Part shown: piece after piece, positions 9,831 through 19,433 of the stretch | How positions within the stretch are numbered: the first letter of the stretch is position 1 | How the letters are laid out: each line of letters begins with the position of its first letter | Made by a program: the position numbers and the translations under genes | Source: Paenibacillus curdlanolyticus YK9 | Lineage (GTDB): Bacteria > Bacillota > Bacilli > Paenibacillales > Paenibacillaceae | Assembly: GCF_000179615.1 (NCBI RefSeq) | Contig: NZ_AEDD01000014.1 | Location: 1-64,000, forward strand | Direction: 5' to 3' | DNA length: 64,000 nt | The notes under the pieces: model-generated | Databases searched by the model: none | Seen by the model: only the letters and a program-made list of their open reading frames with translations | Told to the model about the DNA's origin: nothing

Positions 9831-10736
9831 ATGAGCAAGTCCAAAAATAACTACTTCAACGCGACGCTCAGCGATAAGCTGTTCGATGCAGCAAACGTCC
9901 TCGTGATGTGTATCATACTCGTCGCAACGCTTTACCCGTTTCTTAACGTGCTGGCGATCTCATTCAATGATTCGAATGATACGATTCGAGGCGGACTAAC
10001 GATCTTCCCGCGTGAATTCACGCTTAAGAACTATGAAACGATTTTTGCCTATCAAGGCTTGATTACGGGCTTCTGGAACTCGGTGCTTCGGACGGTTATC
10101 GGTACGCTGCTCGGCTTGCTTAGCGGCTCGATGTTAGCGTACTGCCTCGCTCGTCCCGACTTCCAGGCACGTAAGTTCGTCTCGACCTTTTTGGCCTTGA
10201 CGATGTATGTATCCGGCGGCCTTATCCCGGTGTACATCCTGATGCGTGACCTGCACCTGATGAACTCGTTCGGCGTGTACGTTCTGCCAGGTCTCGTAAG
10301 CGCGTTCAACGTATTCGTCATCCGATCGTTTATTGACGGGCTGCCCTATGCGCTGCAGGAATCTGCGAAGATCGATGGCGCGTCGGACTTCAGAATTTAT
10401 TGGCAGGTTATCCTGCCGCTCTGCAAGCCGGTACTGGCGACAATCGCGCTGTTCCTTGCCGTTGGTCAGTGGAATTCCTGGTTCGATACGTATCTGTACA
10501 ACGGAGGTACGCCGAGCCTGACGACGCTGCAATATGAGCTGACGAAGGTGCTGCAATCGACGACCAACCAGTCGGACATCCGGGGCAAGAACATTACGGA
10601 TCTCGTGACGAGCGTATCGCCGGAATCGATCAAAATGGCAATTACCATCGTCGTGTCGCTGCCGATTCTCGTCATCTATCCGTTCTTGCAGCGCTATTTT
10701 GTTAAAGGAATGACGCTCGGCGCGGTTAAATCGTAA
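9831..10736 (+). CDS. carbohydrate ABC transporter permease, YtcP type
   Basis: This is a 301-residue second permease of the CUT1 importer, with six transmembrane segments and the EAA loop ALQESAKIDGASDFRIYWQVILPLCKP at about residue 180. It forms the channel with the preceding LplB-type protein. An ATG also occurs at 9822 but touches the ribosome site AAAGGAGG (9814-9821), so 9831, nine bases beyond it, is the start. The gap to the preceding gene is 15 bases. The binding-protein gene follows 90 bases later and may have its own promoter. Confidence 0.92.
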   Translation: MSKSKNNYFNATLSDKLFDAANVLVMCIILVATLYPFLNVLAISFNDSNDTIRGGLTIFPREFTLKNYETIFAYQGLITGFWNSVLRTVIGTLLGLLSGSMLAYCLARPDFQARKFVSTFLALTMYVSGGLIPVYILMRDLHLMNSFGVYVLPGLVSAFNVFVIRSFIDGLPYALQESAKIDGASDFRIYWQVILPLCKPVLATIALFLAVGQWNSWFDTYLYNGGTPSLTTLQYELTKVLQSTTNQSDIRGKNITDLVTSVSPESIKMAITIVVSLPILVIYPFLQRYFVKGMTLGAVKS

Positions 10737-10767
10737 GCCGGTTTAGCTCGACTCGCTTTCACTCACA

Positions 10768-10797
10768 TTGGTATCAACAGGTTACCTGTTATACAAT
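10768..10797 (+). promoter_or_regulatory. candidate promoter with palindromic operator before the binding-protein gene
   Basis: TTGGTA (10768-10773) and TACAAT (10792-10797) are separated by 18 bases. Within that spacer lies the perfect palindrome AACAGGT-T-ACCTGTT (10776-10790). This would let a repressor block a second promoter that raises expression of the binding protein over the permeases. The assignment is inference from the sequence. Confidence 0.45.
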
Positions 10798-10826
10798 AGA
10801 TGAATTACCTTAGGGAGGGTTCTTGA

Positions 10827-12551
10827 ATGAAAGGTAAGGTCTTGAAGGGAACAAGCTTGTTGCTTGCAAGCGTTATGCTCGTCGGATCACTCGCGGCTTG
10901 CTCGTCCAAAGAGGAAGAGAAAAAACCAGCGGACGAAACGGGCAAGACGAATACGGCAGAAAATACGACCGAAACGCCAACAACGGACAAATCGCCAATC
11001 ACTTATACGATGCTAGCTGCTGACCCGAGCCCGGATTGGAACCAGATGCAGGATGAGGTCGGCAAAAAGATTACGGAGAAAACAGGCGTTACGCTCAAAA
11101 TGGACTTCGCAACCGATGCGAATAAAGTCGCTCTCGTTGCAGCGAGCGGCGAATATCCGGACATTATTTCAGCTAAAGGCAGCTCGAACTTATTCGTAGA
11201 TGCCGGCGCAGTGCTTGATCTGACCGATCTTATCGATCAATACGGCCCTAACCTGAAGAAAGTATACGGCGACTATTGGAACCGTCTAAAATGGAGCAAC
11301 GATGATCAAGGGGTCTACGTTGTTCCAACCTATGACGGTGTAGGCAACACGTACTTTGATGCTGGCGGCGCATTCAGCTTGCAGCACCAGGCAGTAGAAG
11401 AAGCGGGTTACCCGCAAATCAAAACGGTAAAAGACTACGAGAAAGTAATCGCTGATTATGTAGCGAAGCACCCGACTACGGCAGACGGCAAGAAGACGCT
11501 CGGCTTGTCGCTACTTGCAGACGACTGGCGCATCATGATCTCCGTTACGAACCCGGCTTTCCAAGCTACAGGCGCATCGGATGACGGCGAAATCTATATC
11601 GATCCCAAAACGTACCAAGCAACGTTCCACTATCGCCGTCCGGAAGAGAAAGAATATTTCCGCTGGCTGAACCATATGAACGACATCGGTCTCATTGACC
11701 CGGAATCGTTCGTGCAAAAAGAAGACCAATACAAAGCAAAAATCGCACAAGGCCGCGTTGTCGGCGTAATCGACCAGAAGTGGGGCTTCCAATCTTCGAT
11801 CGATTCGCTGAAGAAAGAAGGCAAAAACGCAGCAACATACGGCTTCTACTCCGTTCAAATGGACGACAAAACGGTTGACCATACGTTCGAACCTACGGGC
11901 TTCATGGGCGGATATGGACTGATGATCTCCAAGGACGCGAAAAACCCTGAGCGTATTATCCAGATGCTCGATTACCTTGCTTCCGAGGAAGGCCAAGTGC
12001 TCATTAACTGGGGGATCGAAGGCAAACATTACAACGTAGAAAACGGCAAACGTGTCATTCCGCAAGCTGTGCAAGACCAAAAAACGAATGATGCATCGAA
12101 CTTCAAAAAAACGACGGGTATCGGTCTGTACAACAACTACGGTCCGCACTACGGCGATGGCGTTCAAGACTCGACGGGTAACTACTTCACGACGAACTTC
12201 CCTGAGCAAATTCAGAAAACGTATTCGGAAGAAGACAAGAAAGTGCTGGCTGCTTATGGAAAAACGACGTGGAAAGACTTCTATCCGTCGGAGAAGGAAT
12301 TCGCAGCGAAGCCTTGGGGCGCTGCATGGAACTTGCCGGTTCCGAGCGATTCCGATGCAAACATCATTTACAACAAGCTGACGCCTATTGTTCGCAAGCG
12401 CATTCCAGAAATCATCCTGTCCAAGCCGTCTGAGTTTGATGCAAAATGGGATGCATTCCTGGCGGAGCTCGACAAAAACGGCGTGAAAAAGTACGAGGAA
12501 GAGTACACCAAATACATCCAAGAGCGCGTTAACCTGTGGAGCGGTAGGTAA
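10827..12551 (+). CDS. extracellular solute-binding lipoprotein (family 1)
   Basis: This 574-residue lipoprotein has a signal peptide ending in the lipobox LAAC, so Cys25 would be lipidated and the protein anchored outside the membrane. An acidic and Thr-rich linker (residues 26-55) is followed by a large substrate-binding fold. Its size (about 550 residues) is that of the LplA/YtcQ class associated with LplB/YtcP permeases. GGGAGGG precedes the start. It should capture an oligosaccharide for the two permeases upstream and may feed information to the YesM-type kinase. A strong terminator follows. Confidence 0.92.
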   Translation: MKGKVLKGTSLLLASVMLVGSLAACSSKEEEKKPADETGKTNTAENTTETPTTDKSPITYTMLAADPSPDWNQMQDEVGKKITEKTGVTLKMDFATDANKVALVAASGEYPDIISAKGSSNLFVDAGAVLDLTDLIDQYGPNLKKVYGDYWNRLKWSNDDQGVYVVPTYDGVGNTYFDAGGAFSLQHQAVEEAGYPQIKTVKDYEKVIADYVAKHPTTADGKKTLGLSLLADDWRIMISVTNPAFQATGASDDGEIYIDPKTYQATFHYRRPEEKEYFRWLNHMNDIGLIDPESFVQKEDQYKAKIAQGRVVGVIDQKWGFQSSIDSLKKEGKNAATYGFYSVQMDDKTVDHTFEPTGFMGGYGLMISKDAKNPERIIQMLDYLASEEGQVLINWGIEGKHYNVENGKRVIPQAVQDQKTNDASNFKKTTGIGLYNNYGPHYGDGVQDSTGNYFTTNFPEQIQKTYSEEDKKVLAAYGKTTWKDFYPSEKEFAAKPWGAAWNLPVPSDSDANIIYNKLTPIVRKRIPEIILSKPSEFDAKWDAFLAELDKNGVKKYEEEYTKYIQERVNLWSGR

Positions 12552-12582
12552 GGTTTCTAGGGCGAGCGTGGTGCATAACGCG

Positions 12583-12632
12583 AAAAAAGGGTTATCCCAA
12601 AAGCCAGTAGGCTTAGGGATAACCCCTTTTTT
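12583..12632. terminator. intrinsic terminator of the importer operon
   Basis: The arms GGGTTATCCC and GGGATAACCCC are flanked by an A run before and a T run after, so the hairpin can terminate in both directions. It ends the importer operon and also faces the IS transposase gene coming from the right. Confidence 0.92.
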
Positions 12633-12806
12633 GATTTGTATGCTCCGACTCCGTACCGGACTCTAGCGCCCAACCCCGTCTCCGTGATCAGGCTTGCTGC
12701 ACAATGGTGGACTGATTGTATTTTATACAATGAAAGCAGTTGAAATACTGGGCAGTGGGAGCTGCGGTTGCATTTTCTGCAGGGCTGTTGATTAGCCAAT
12801 TATTGG

Positions 12807-13910
12807 TCAGAGCAATGTACGAATGTTTTCCAAAAAGGCCCTCCATTCTGGTGGTAAGGCCTGGAGGGTAAATAAACGGTCGAAGTCGGCAAATGTCATG
12901 CGTGCATACCAGTGAACCACCGCATTTCCTTGGTCGAACAAAAACTTCAGGAGCACATAAACAAGCAACGCTGTGTACAACTGTCCATACACGGCATTAG
13001 GCGTCGTACCGAACAGAGTGGGAATATTCAGATGTTGCTTGATCCATCGAAAGAACACTTCAATCTGCCATCGTTTTTTGTAAATGTCTGCGATCCGTTC
13101 TGCCGAATGCCAATGCAGATTGGTAGCCAGAATTACTGGCCTGCCCTTCGGGTCCTTCAGTATGACCACGCGAAATCGATGCTTGGAAAGACGGTGCCCT
13201 TGACCTAACTGGCAGGTGAAATCTTGTTCTAGCGGCTCCACAAATGGCTGTTTTCGTTCTCTCGATTGTTTTGCTTGAAAGCGCGTATTGTCACGGAGCC
13301 TGATGACAAAATACTGCTGCTGCTCAAGGTATTCATCGAATCGCCGATGTTTGCCATACGCTCGATCAGCCACCACGATAAAACGATTGTCGATCACCTC
13401 AGCACTGCTTTTAAAATCATGGGAATTTCCCGTGGTTTCGGTTACTTTGTGAAGGTGGTTTTCGTCAGCAATAAGAGACACATGCAGCTTGATGCCTGCA
13501 CGTTCACCCTTGAGCGGCGCCCAAGGTAACCTGCCATGGCCAACCGTTATTTTTGTAGAATCTACAAGCAGTAGCTCTCGCGGTATACCTAACTTACGTC
13601 GAGTCGAACGATTGCAACGTTCAATCATAAGTTCCAACAAACGTTTAAAAAGAGAAAATGGGACGTCTTTTGCCTTTTTGGATAGGGTAGAATGATCGAC
13701 GGGTCGCAGTCCGCTGAAACGCATGCGCTGTTCGCCGTCGCGATATCCGCTCCACTGTTGAAAGGCGGCTTCCGCTAAAAACAAAAAGAGGTCATAGACC
13801 GTAAACTTACGCGCAACATCCACATAGCCCAGCTCCTGCAGGAGAGGGAGCAGGGATTCATTGGGTATCATCAATTGCAGAATCGTTGATAATGAAGTAG
13901 AATTTTTCAT
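12807..13910 (-). CDS. IS4-family transposase
   Basis: This is a 367-residue DDE transposase. The acidic residues fall in LLVDSTKI (first Asp) and VVADRAYG (second Asp). The IS4 signature Y-x2-R-x3-E-x6-K is complete in YKKRWQIEVFFRWIK, which supplies the catalytic Glu. The start at 13910 (MKNSTSLS) is preferred over 13952 because GAGGCGG lies just ahead of it. That ribosome site is inside a long nested hairpin (13912-13969), which should limit translation from read-through transcripts. The reading frame has no disruption, so the enzyme is probably active. Confidence 0.93.
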   Translation of the reverse strand: MKNSTSLSTILQLMIPNESLLPLLQELGYVDVARKFTVYDLFLFLAEAAFQQWSGYRDGEQRMRFSGLRPVDHSTLSKKAKDVPFSLFKRLLELMIERCNRSTRRKLGIPRELLLVDSTKITVGHGRLPWAPLKGERAGIKLHVSLIADENHLHKVTETTGNSHDFKSSAEVIDNRFIVVADRAYGKHRRFDEYLEQQQYFVIRLRDNTRFQAKQSRERKQPFVEPLEQDFTCQLGQGHRLSKHRFRVVILKDPKGRPVILATNLHWHSAERIADIYKKRWQIEVFFRWIKQHLNIPTLFGTTPNAVYGQLYTALLVYVLLKFLFDQGNAVVHWYARMTFADFDRLFTLQALPPEWRAFLENIRTLL

Positions 13911-13911
13911 G

Positions 13912-13969
13912 AGACCGCCTCGTTTCGGATGTTTGTAGGGGTACAAACACATTACCGAATGAGCGGTCT
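13912..13969 (-). promoter_or_regulatory. hairpin masking the IS4 transposase ribosome site
   Basis: Nested arms AGACCGC/GCGGTCT (13912-13918 with 13963-13969), TTCGG/CCGAA (13924-13928 with 13955-13959) and TGTTTGTA/TACAAACA (13930-13937 with 13942-13949) fold the 5' leader. The minus-strand GAGGCGG ribosome site lies within or beside the outer arm. On the plus strand the outer arm is followed by five T residues. Confidence 0.7.
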
Positions 13970-14231
13970 TTTTGCTACCTTTTTTTGGCTAATCAACAGC
14001 CCTGCATTTTCTGCAATGGCGCAGCGGCTTCAAGCTTGTTTAGGCTGGATCTATGCAACTCGGCTTTTTCTCATTGTACAAAATGCAATCGCCTCCCTCA
14101 TCCCAGATGGAGGAGGCGGTTGCCATTGTATAAATTGCAACGGCACGAACGGAGCAAAGTGATCCGATCGACGATCTTCTCGCTTGTGATGCACGATAGG
14201 AAACGAGAAGCGCTACGGGAATCGGACCGCG

Positions 14232-15059
14232 CTACGCTTCAGGCGTTGTTTTCTGCAGCTTCGACGGATTGTTGATTTTGTACGGAACAGGGTGCTTCGT
14301 CAGCTTTTTCGCAGCGATCTTGGCTTCGAACGTCAGCACATCGCCGACTTCGAGCTCCAGCTTCTTGAGCGTCGCGCTATGGCTGGACCATGCATCGCCG
14401 ATTTCAAGCGGGGGCTCTAGAATGGCTGCCGCTTCATAGATGATGACTTCGTCATCCTCATCTGCAAAATGGTTCGGCACGGTCGTAAATTCCTTGACGA
14501 TCGCCGTCATTTTGACCTTCACCTCAGGCAGCTGAAGCTTCGGCGCTCTGCCCTTCTTTTCCTTCGTTTTGGGAAGCGGGGCAGGCTCGCCATCGGTGGA
14601 CGATGTAGTCTCAGGCTCAGCCGACACTGGCTGAGGAGCGCTCTCCGCTGCTGGCACAGCCGCAGCCGCTTCAATGGAATCATTTGCGGCAGCAGCAGCT
14701 TGCTCTGGTTCCGTTGCTGCGACTCCCGCTGTGTTCTCCGCTTCTGCCGCCGTTTCGCCAGCGTCCTCAACCGAGGCTGTCGTATTGCGCTGCCCGAACT
14801 GGGCAGCCTGCATTTCTTTCAAATAAGAAGGGTGAATGCAATGGCGCTGCTGGTTGTCCAATTCGATAACGGCAGTCATCGCGTCTACGTAGCCGACAAT
14901 CGAGCAAGGCAGATGCTTGCCGTTTTTTTTGTATACATAGGTTTTCGGCTTGGCAGCCTTCTCCGACAGGAGTCCCCATTGTTTGCACATATCCATCTGG
15001 TCCGCTTCGCTGTCGAAGGCGGTATAGGTACCGGGAGCAATGACAAAAGCATAGTCCAT
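14232..15059 (-). CDS. hypothetical two-domain protein with Ala/Glu/Pro-rich linker
   Basis: This 275-residue protein was not assigned to a family. Residues 1-90 are a compact domain (MDYAFVIAPGTYTAFDSEAD, then TYVYKKNGKHLPCSIVGYVD). Residues 92-170 are a low-complexity linker rich in Ala, Glu, Pro and Ser ending in a basic KTKEKKGRAPK patch. Residues 175-275 form a second domain with beta-rich segments (EVKVKMTAIVKEF, LEVGDVLTFEAKIAAKKL). There is no signal peptide or membrane segment, so it is probably cytoplasmic. The ribosome site is weak (GAGGCGGCG at unusual distance). The neighbouring SLH gene is divergent. Confidence 0.75.
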   Translation of the reverse strand: MDYAFVIAPGTYTAFDSEADQMDMCKQWGLLSEKAAKPKTYVYKKNGKHLPCSIVGYVDAMTAVIELDNQQRHCIHPSYLKEMQAAQFGQRNTTASVEDAGETAAEAENTAGVAATEPEQAAAAANDSIEAAAAVPAAESAPQPVSAEPETTSSTDGEPAPLPKTKEKKGRAPKLQLPEVKVKMTAIVKEFTTVPNHFADEDDEVIIYEAAAILEPPLEIGDAWSSHSATLKKLELEVGDVLTFEAKIAAKKLTKHPVPYKINNPSKLQKTTPEA

Positions 15060-15185
15060 TCGTTGTGTCGCCGCCTCTCTAATTTCTATAGCTGTATTTT
15101 ACCACAATCTTGGAGCAGTTTCTTATGAAGCGGACGAGTAGGCGCTTACGGGGAATAATCTAGTACTATCATCCTAATTAATGGG

Positions 15186-15214
15186 TTGAAAGAGTATATA
15201 TCCCTCACTATAAT
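15186..15214 (+). promoter_or_regulatory. sigma-A promoter of the SLH gene
   Basis: TTGAAA (15186-15191) and a perfect TATAAT (15209-15214) are 17 bases apart, about 30 bases before the SLH gene start. This is the cleanest promoter in the window. Confidence 0.85.
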
Positions 15215-15244
15215 AGGCTAGTAGACTCATAGAGAGGTGATGAA

Positions 15245-17644
15245 ATGAAAAGAATCATTATGCTTATGCTTGCCGTCACGTTGGTGACGGGAGTATCGGC
15301 TTTTCCAATGAAAGGGGCATCGGCTTATGCGGCGTCGACCTCGTCCGCTTCAGAGCTGAAGGATATTAGCAAGCACTGGGCTAAAGTCAGCATTGAGAAG
15401 CTGGTCGCACAAGGGATCGTGTCGGGCTATGAGGATGGCACGTACAAGCCGGATAAGGTTGTAAGCCGAGAGGAGTTTCTATCGCTTGTCATTCGAGCGA
15501 AAAAATATGCGCTGGCGGACGTAACGAATCAGCCGTTCGCTGACGTTGCGACAGGGCGCTGGTCAGCGCCGTTCATCCAGTCAGCTTTGCAAGCCAATGT
15601 GATCGCACAAAAGGATTACGGCGCCAAGTTCCAGCCAGCGGGCATCATTAATCGTGTCGAGATGGCTGGGATGCTCGCGCATGCGCTTCAGCTTGATGAT
15701 GCGAGCAACGCTTCCTTCAAGGATGCCGCATCATTCGCGAGCAAGAAAGGGATGGTAGCGGCTGTCGCCAATGCAGGCCTCATCACGGGGTATCCGGATG
15801 GCACATTCAAGCCTAGCGGCCAGCTGACGCGAGCGGAAGCAGCGGCTGTCATCGTTCGGCTGATGGATTTTAAGCGGGATGATAAGGATTATGTGACTTA
15901 CTCGGATAAGGTGAATGAGCAGACGGAATCGTCCCCTATTACGGGCTATTTAGCAAGCGATAACAAGGTGACGATCGGCAATGCGCAAGCGGAATCGATC
16001 AAGGCGGGACAGATCATCCTGTTGGCGCCTTCCAAGACCTACCCTTTCGGCGCAGCGAAACGAGTGGAAAGCGTAAGCGTGAACGGCAATCAGACCGTGC
16101 TCGCGACGACAGAGCCGGAATTGGAGGACGTGCTGCGTGAGCTTGACGTGACGAAGGACGTGCCGATGACGGCGAGCCAGTTTGAGATTAATCCGCAATA
16201 TGTGGGCCAAGGAATCTCCTACTCGCTTCCGTCCCCGAAAGCTGAGGCGGGCCAGCCGTTCGGACTGTCAGACCGCGTGAAGGTGAATGTGAGCACGGAC
16301 AACGGACTTAAAATTTCATTCGAGGACATGGAAATCGACTTGGACGATCAGCCCATTAAGCTGGAAGGGTCCATGACGATGCGCGACCCGGTATTCCACT
16401 CTGATGTCAAATGGGGCTTGTTCGGCTTAAAGCGGTTTAACAGCTCGATGTCCTATACGTTGGAAAATGAACTGACGATCTCCGTCCCAGTAGACGGGGG
16501 CGAAGGAAGCATTAAGGGAGGAGCGGCTATCGTCGAATCGAACGGCGCTGCGGGGGGAGCAGGCGTCGTTGCAAAAGCGAAACGAATCGGCACGCATGAT
16601 CAACCTCATAAGCTTACGCTTGGCAAATTGACAGTGCCCGTATACGGCCCGTTGGGCGTCGTGGTGGAGGTTCATTTGGTCATCGAAGGCGATATGACGG
16701 TCGGCTTGACGTTCAAAGTGGAAGCAGAGGCAGTCAGGACGATCGGCTTAGAATATACGAAGCCTGGATTTATGCTGAAGGATGAGGTAACTAACGCTGA
16801 CGTCGATTCTGAGCTGACTGCCGATGCGGAGATTGGCCTCCATGCAGGGGCAGGCGTAGGGATTTTGCTGGGATTGTTTAACTATGGGTTAGGCGGCGTA
16901 GAGGGAGAAGCTGGACTGGCAGGAGAAGCAGGGGCTCATCTGAATGTAACAGACCCGACCCAAAGCTGCTATGACTTCAAGCTGGAAACGTATGCGAAGG
17001 CGAATGCCGTATTAGATTTTCCGAAGTTTTTCTTTATCGATGATATTACGTATACGCTGGCTGAGAAGCGCTGGCCGATCTGGGAAAAGTCGAACTGCAA
17101 GCCAGTCGAAAACGCGGGTACGCAGGATAAGCCATCGCAGGAAGAGGACCCGTCCAAGACTGATAGTGGTGCAGCAAAGCCGGACGACGGCTCGTCCAAA
17201 ACGTCGCCTGCAGGCGAATCGAAGACCGTATTCGTCCCGGCAGCGGGCAATCCGCTCAAAGGCAATTGGACGGCCACGGGCATAACGGCCAAGCAGGGCG
17301 GCACGCTCCAGATCGAAGCAGTGGGCACAGGCGATTACAACGCCCACAATTATTATTTGACGGATCCGGACGGCAGGCAGCTCGACATTAATACGCTTGA
17401 GGATATTGGCGTCAAAATGGATGGAAACGCCGTGTTCAGCAGCTATCCGATCGGTGCGCTCGTGGGCGTCATTCGCAAGGCGGACGGAACGCTGAGCGAG
17501 CCATTCATGCTCGGCAAGCATGTTACCGCGCAAGCGCCGGCAACAGGCGAGCTGCTGCTGGCTTATAATGATGCGGCTACTGTGGGCGATGATGGCTTCC
17601 TGAACAACTCGGGCGGCTATACCGTGCAGGTGACCATCAAATAA
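15245..17644 (+). CDS. SLH-domain surface protein
   Basis: This 799-residue exported protein starts with a signal peptide (MKRIIMLMLAVTLVTGVSAF, cleavage near AYA at 28-30). Three S-layer homology repeats follow at about residues 40-85 (DISKHWAKVSIEKLVAQGIVSGYEDGTYKP), 95-145 and 160-205 (GLITGYPDGTFKPSGQLTRAEAA). SLH repeats bind pyruvylated secondary wall polymer, so the protein should sit on the cell surface. The central 400 residues are beta-rich and unassigned. A Pro/Ser/Asp linker (about 625-660) leads to a C-terminal beta domain. GAGAGGTGATGAA precedes the ATG, and a strong promoter lies upstream. Confidence 0.9.
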   Translation: MKRIIMLMLAVTLVTGVSAFPMKGASAYAASTSSASELKDISKHWAKVSIEKLVAQGIVSGYEDGTYKPDKVVSREEFLSLVIRAKKYALADVTNQPFADVATGRWSAPFIQSALQANVIAQKDYGAKFQPAGIINRVEMAGMLAHALQLDDASNASFKDAASFASKKGMVAAVANAGLITGYPDGTFKPSGQLTRAEAAAVIVRLMDFKRDDKDYVTYSDKVNEQTESSPITGYLASDNKVTIGNAQAESIKAGQIILLAPSKTYPFGAAKRVESVSVNGNQTVLATTEPELEDVLRELDVTKDVPMTASQFEINPQYVGQGISYSLPSPKAEAGQPFGLSDRVKVNVSTDNGLKISFEDMEIDLDDQPIKLEGSMTMRDPVFHSDVKWGLFGLKRFNSSMSYTLENELTISVPVDGGEGSIKGGAAIVESNGAAGGAGVVAKAKRIGTHDQPHKLTLGKLTVPVYGPLGVVVEVHLVIEGDMTVGLTFKVEAEAVRTIGLEYTKPGFMLKDEVTNADVDSELTADAEIGLHAGAGVGILLGLFNYGLGGVEGEAGLAGEAGAHLNVTDPTQSCYDFKLETYAKANAVLDFPKFFFIDDITYTLAEKRWPIWEKSNCKPVENAGTQDKPSQEEDPSKTDSGAAKPDDGSSKTSPAGESKTVFVPAAGNPLKGNWTATGITAKQGGTLQIEAVGTGDYNAHNYYLTDPDGRQLDINTLEDIGVKMDGNAVFSSYPIGALVGVIRKADGTLSEPFMLGKHVTAQAPATGELLLAYNDAATVGDDGFLNNSGGYTVQVTIK

Positions 17645-17744
17645 TTAAAGTCCTCCGGTCGGAATTTATGGAATAAATGGAACTTCACCCTGCACGGAGG
17701 CATAGAATAGCTCTAAAGCAGGGGGAAACGCCATCGGCGAGGGC

Positions 17745-19239
<1,495 letters not shown>

Positions 19240-19368
19240 GACATACCGCTCGCCGTCAAGGATCGGATCTCGGATCGGATGAATCGCGTTCCACAGGTGG
19301 GAATTACACTTGTCGAATCTCTAAACATTCCTGTAGAGTCTAAGATTTGAGCTTGGACAAAACAAAGG

Positions 19369-19429
19369 AGCGCCTCGTATGATGGGGGTGTTACGGGGTC
19401 GGATACCCAAAAACCCATCAGGAGGCGCT
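19369..19429 (+). promoter_or_regulatory. hairpin masking the IS110 transposase ribosome site
   Basis: AGCGCCTC (19369-19376) pairs with GAGGCGCT (19422-19429), and TGATGGG (19380-19386) pairs with CCCATCA (19414-19420). The ribosome site GGAGG (19421-19425) sits in the 3' arm, eight bases before the ATG. Folding would block translation of transcripts that read in from outside. Confidence 0.7.
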
Positions 19430-19433
19430 TAAC

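Larger units (their letters stand above)
12779..14005 (-). mobile_element. IS4-family insertion sequence
   Basis: This is an element of about 1.23 kb. Its terminal inverted repeats, GCAGGGCTGTTGATTAGCCAA (12779-12799) and its exact complement (13985-14005), match over 21 bases. TGCATTTTCTGCA occurs at both edges (12769-12781 and 14003-14015), overlapping the repeat ends, and fits a target duplication of roughly 10-13 bp. The single transposase gene is intact. Perfect ends and duplication suggest a recent insertion. It interrupts a palindrome array rather than a gene. Confidence 0.9.
12716..14140. repeat. array of four 15-bp palindromes, split by an IS
   Basis: Four related palindromes lie in a row: TTGTATTTTATACAA (12716-12730), TTGCATTTTCTGCAA (12768-12781, re-formed at 14002-14016 after the IS), TTGTACAAAATGCAA (14074-14088) and TTGTATAAATTGCAA (14126-14140). 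Once the IS and its duplication are removed, the gaps are 37, 57 and 37 bases. The gap between the last two holds a GCCTCC/GGAGGC hairpin. No coding sequence covers the array. Confidence 0.6.

Noticed and set aside
11511-12521. 336-codon minus-strand frame opposite the binding lipoprotein
   Set aside because: It is the antisense shadow of a gene with strong codon bias; no ribosome site or family pattern.
14469-15128. 219-codon plus-strand frame opposite the 275-residue hypothetical gene
   Set aside because: Arg/Leu-rich and lacking a ribosome site; the minus-strand frame has a plausible domain layout and a better composition.
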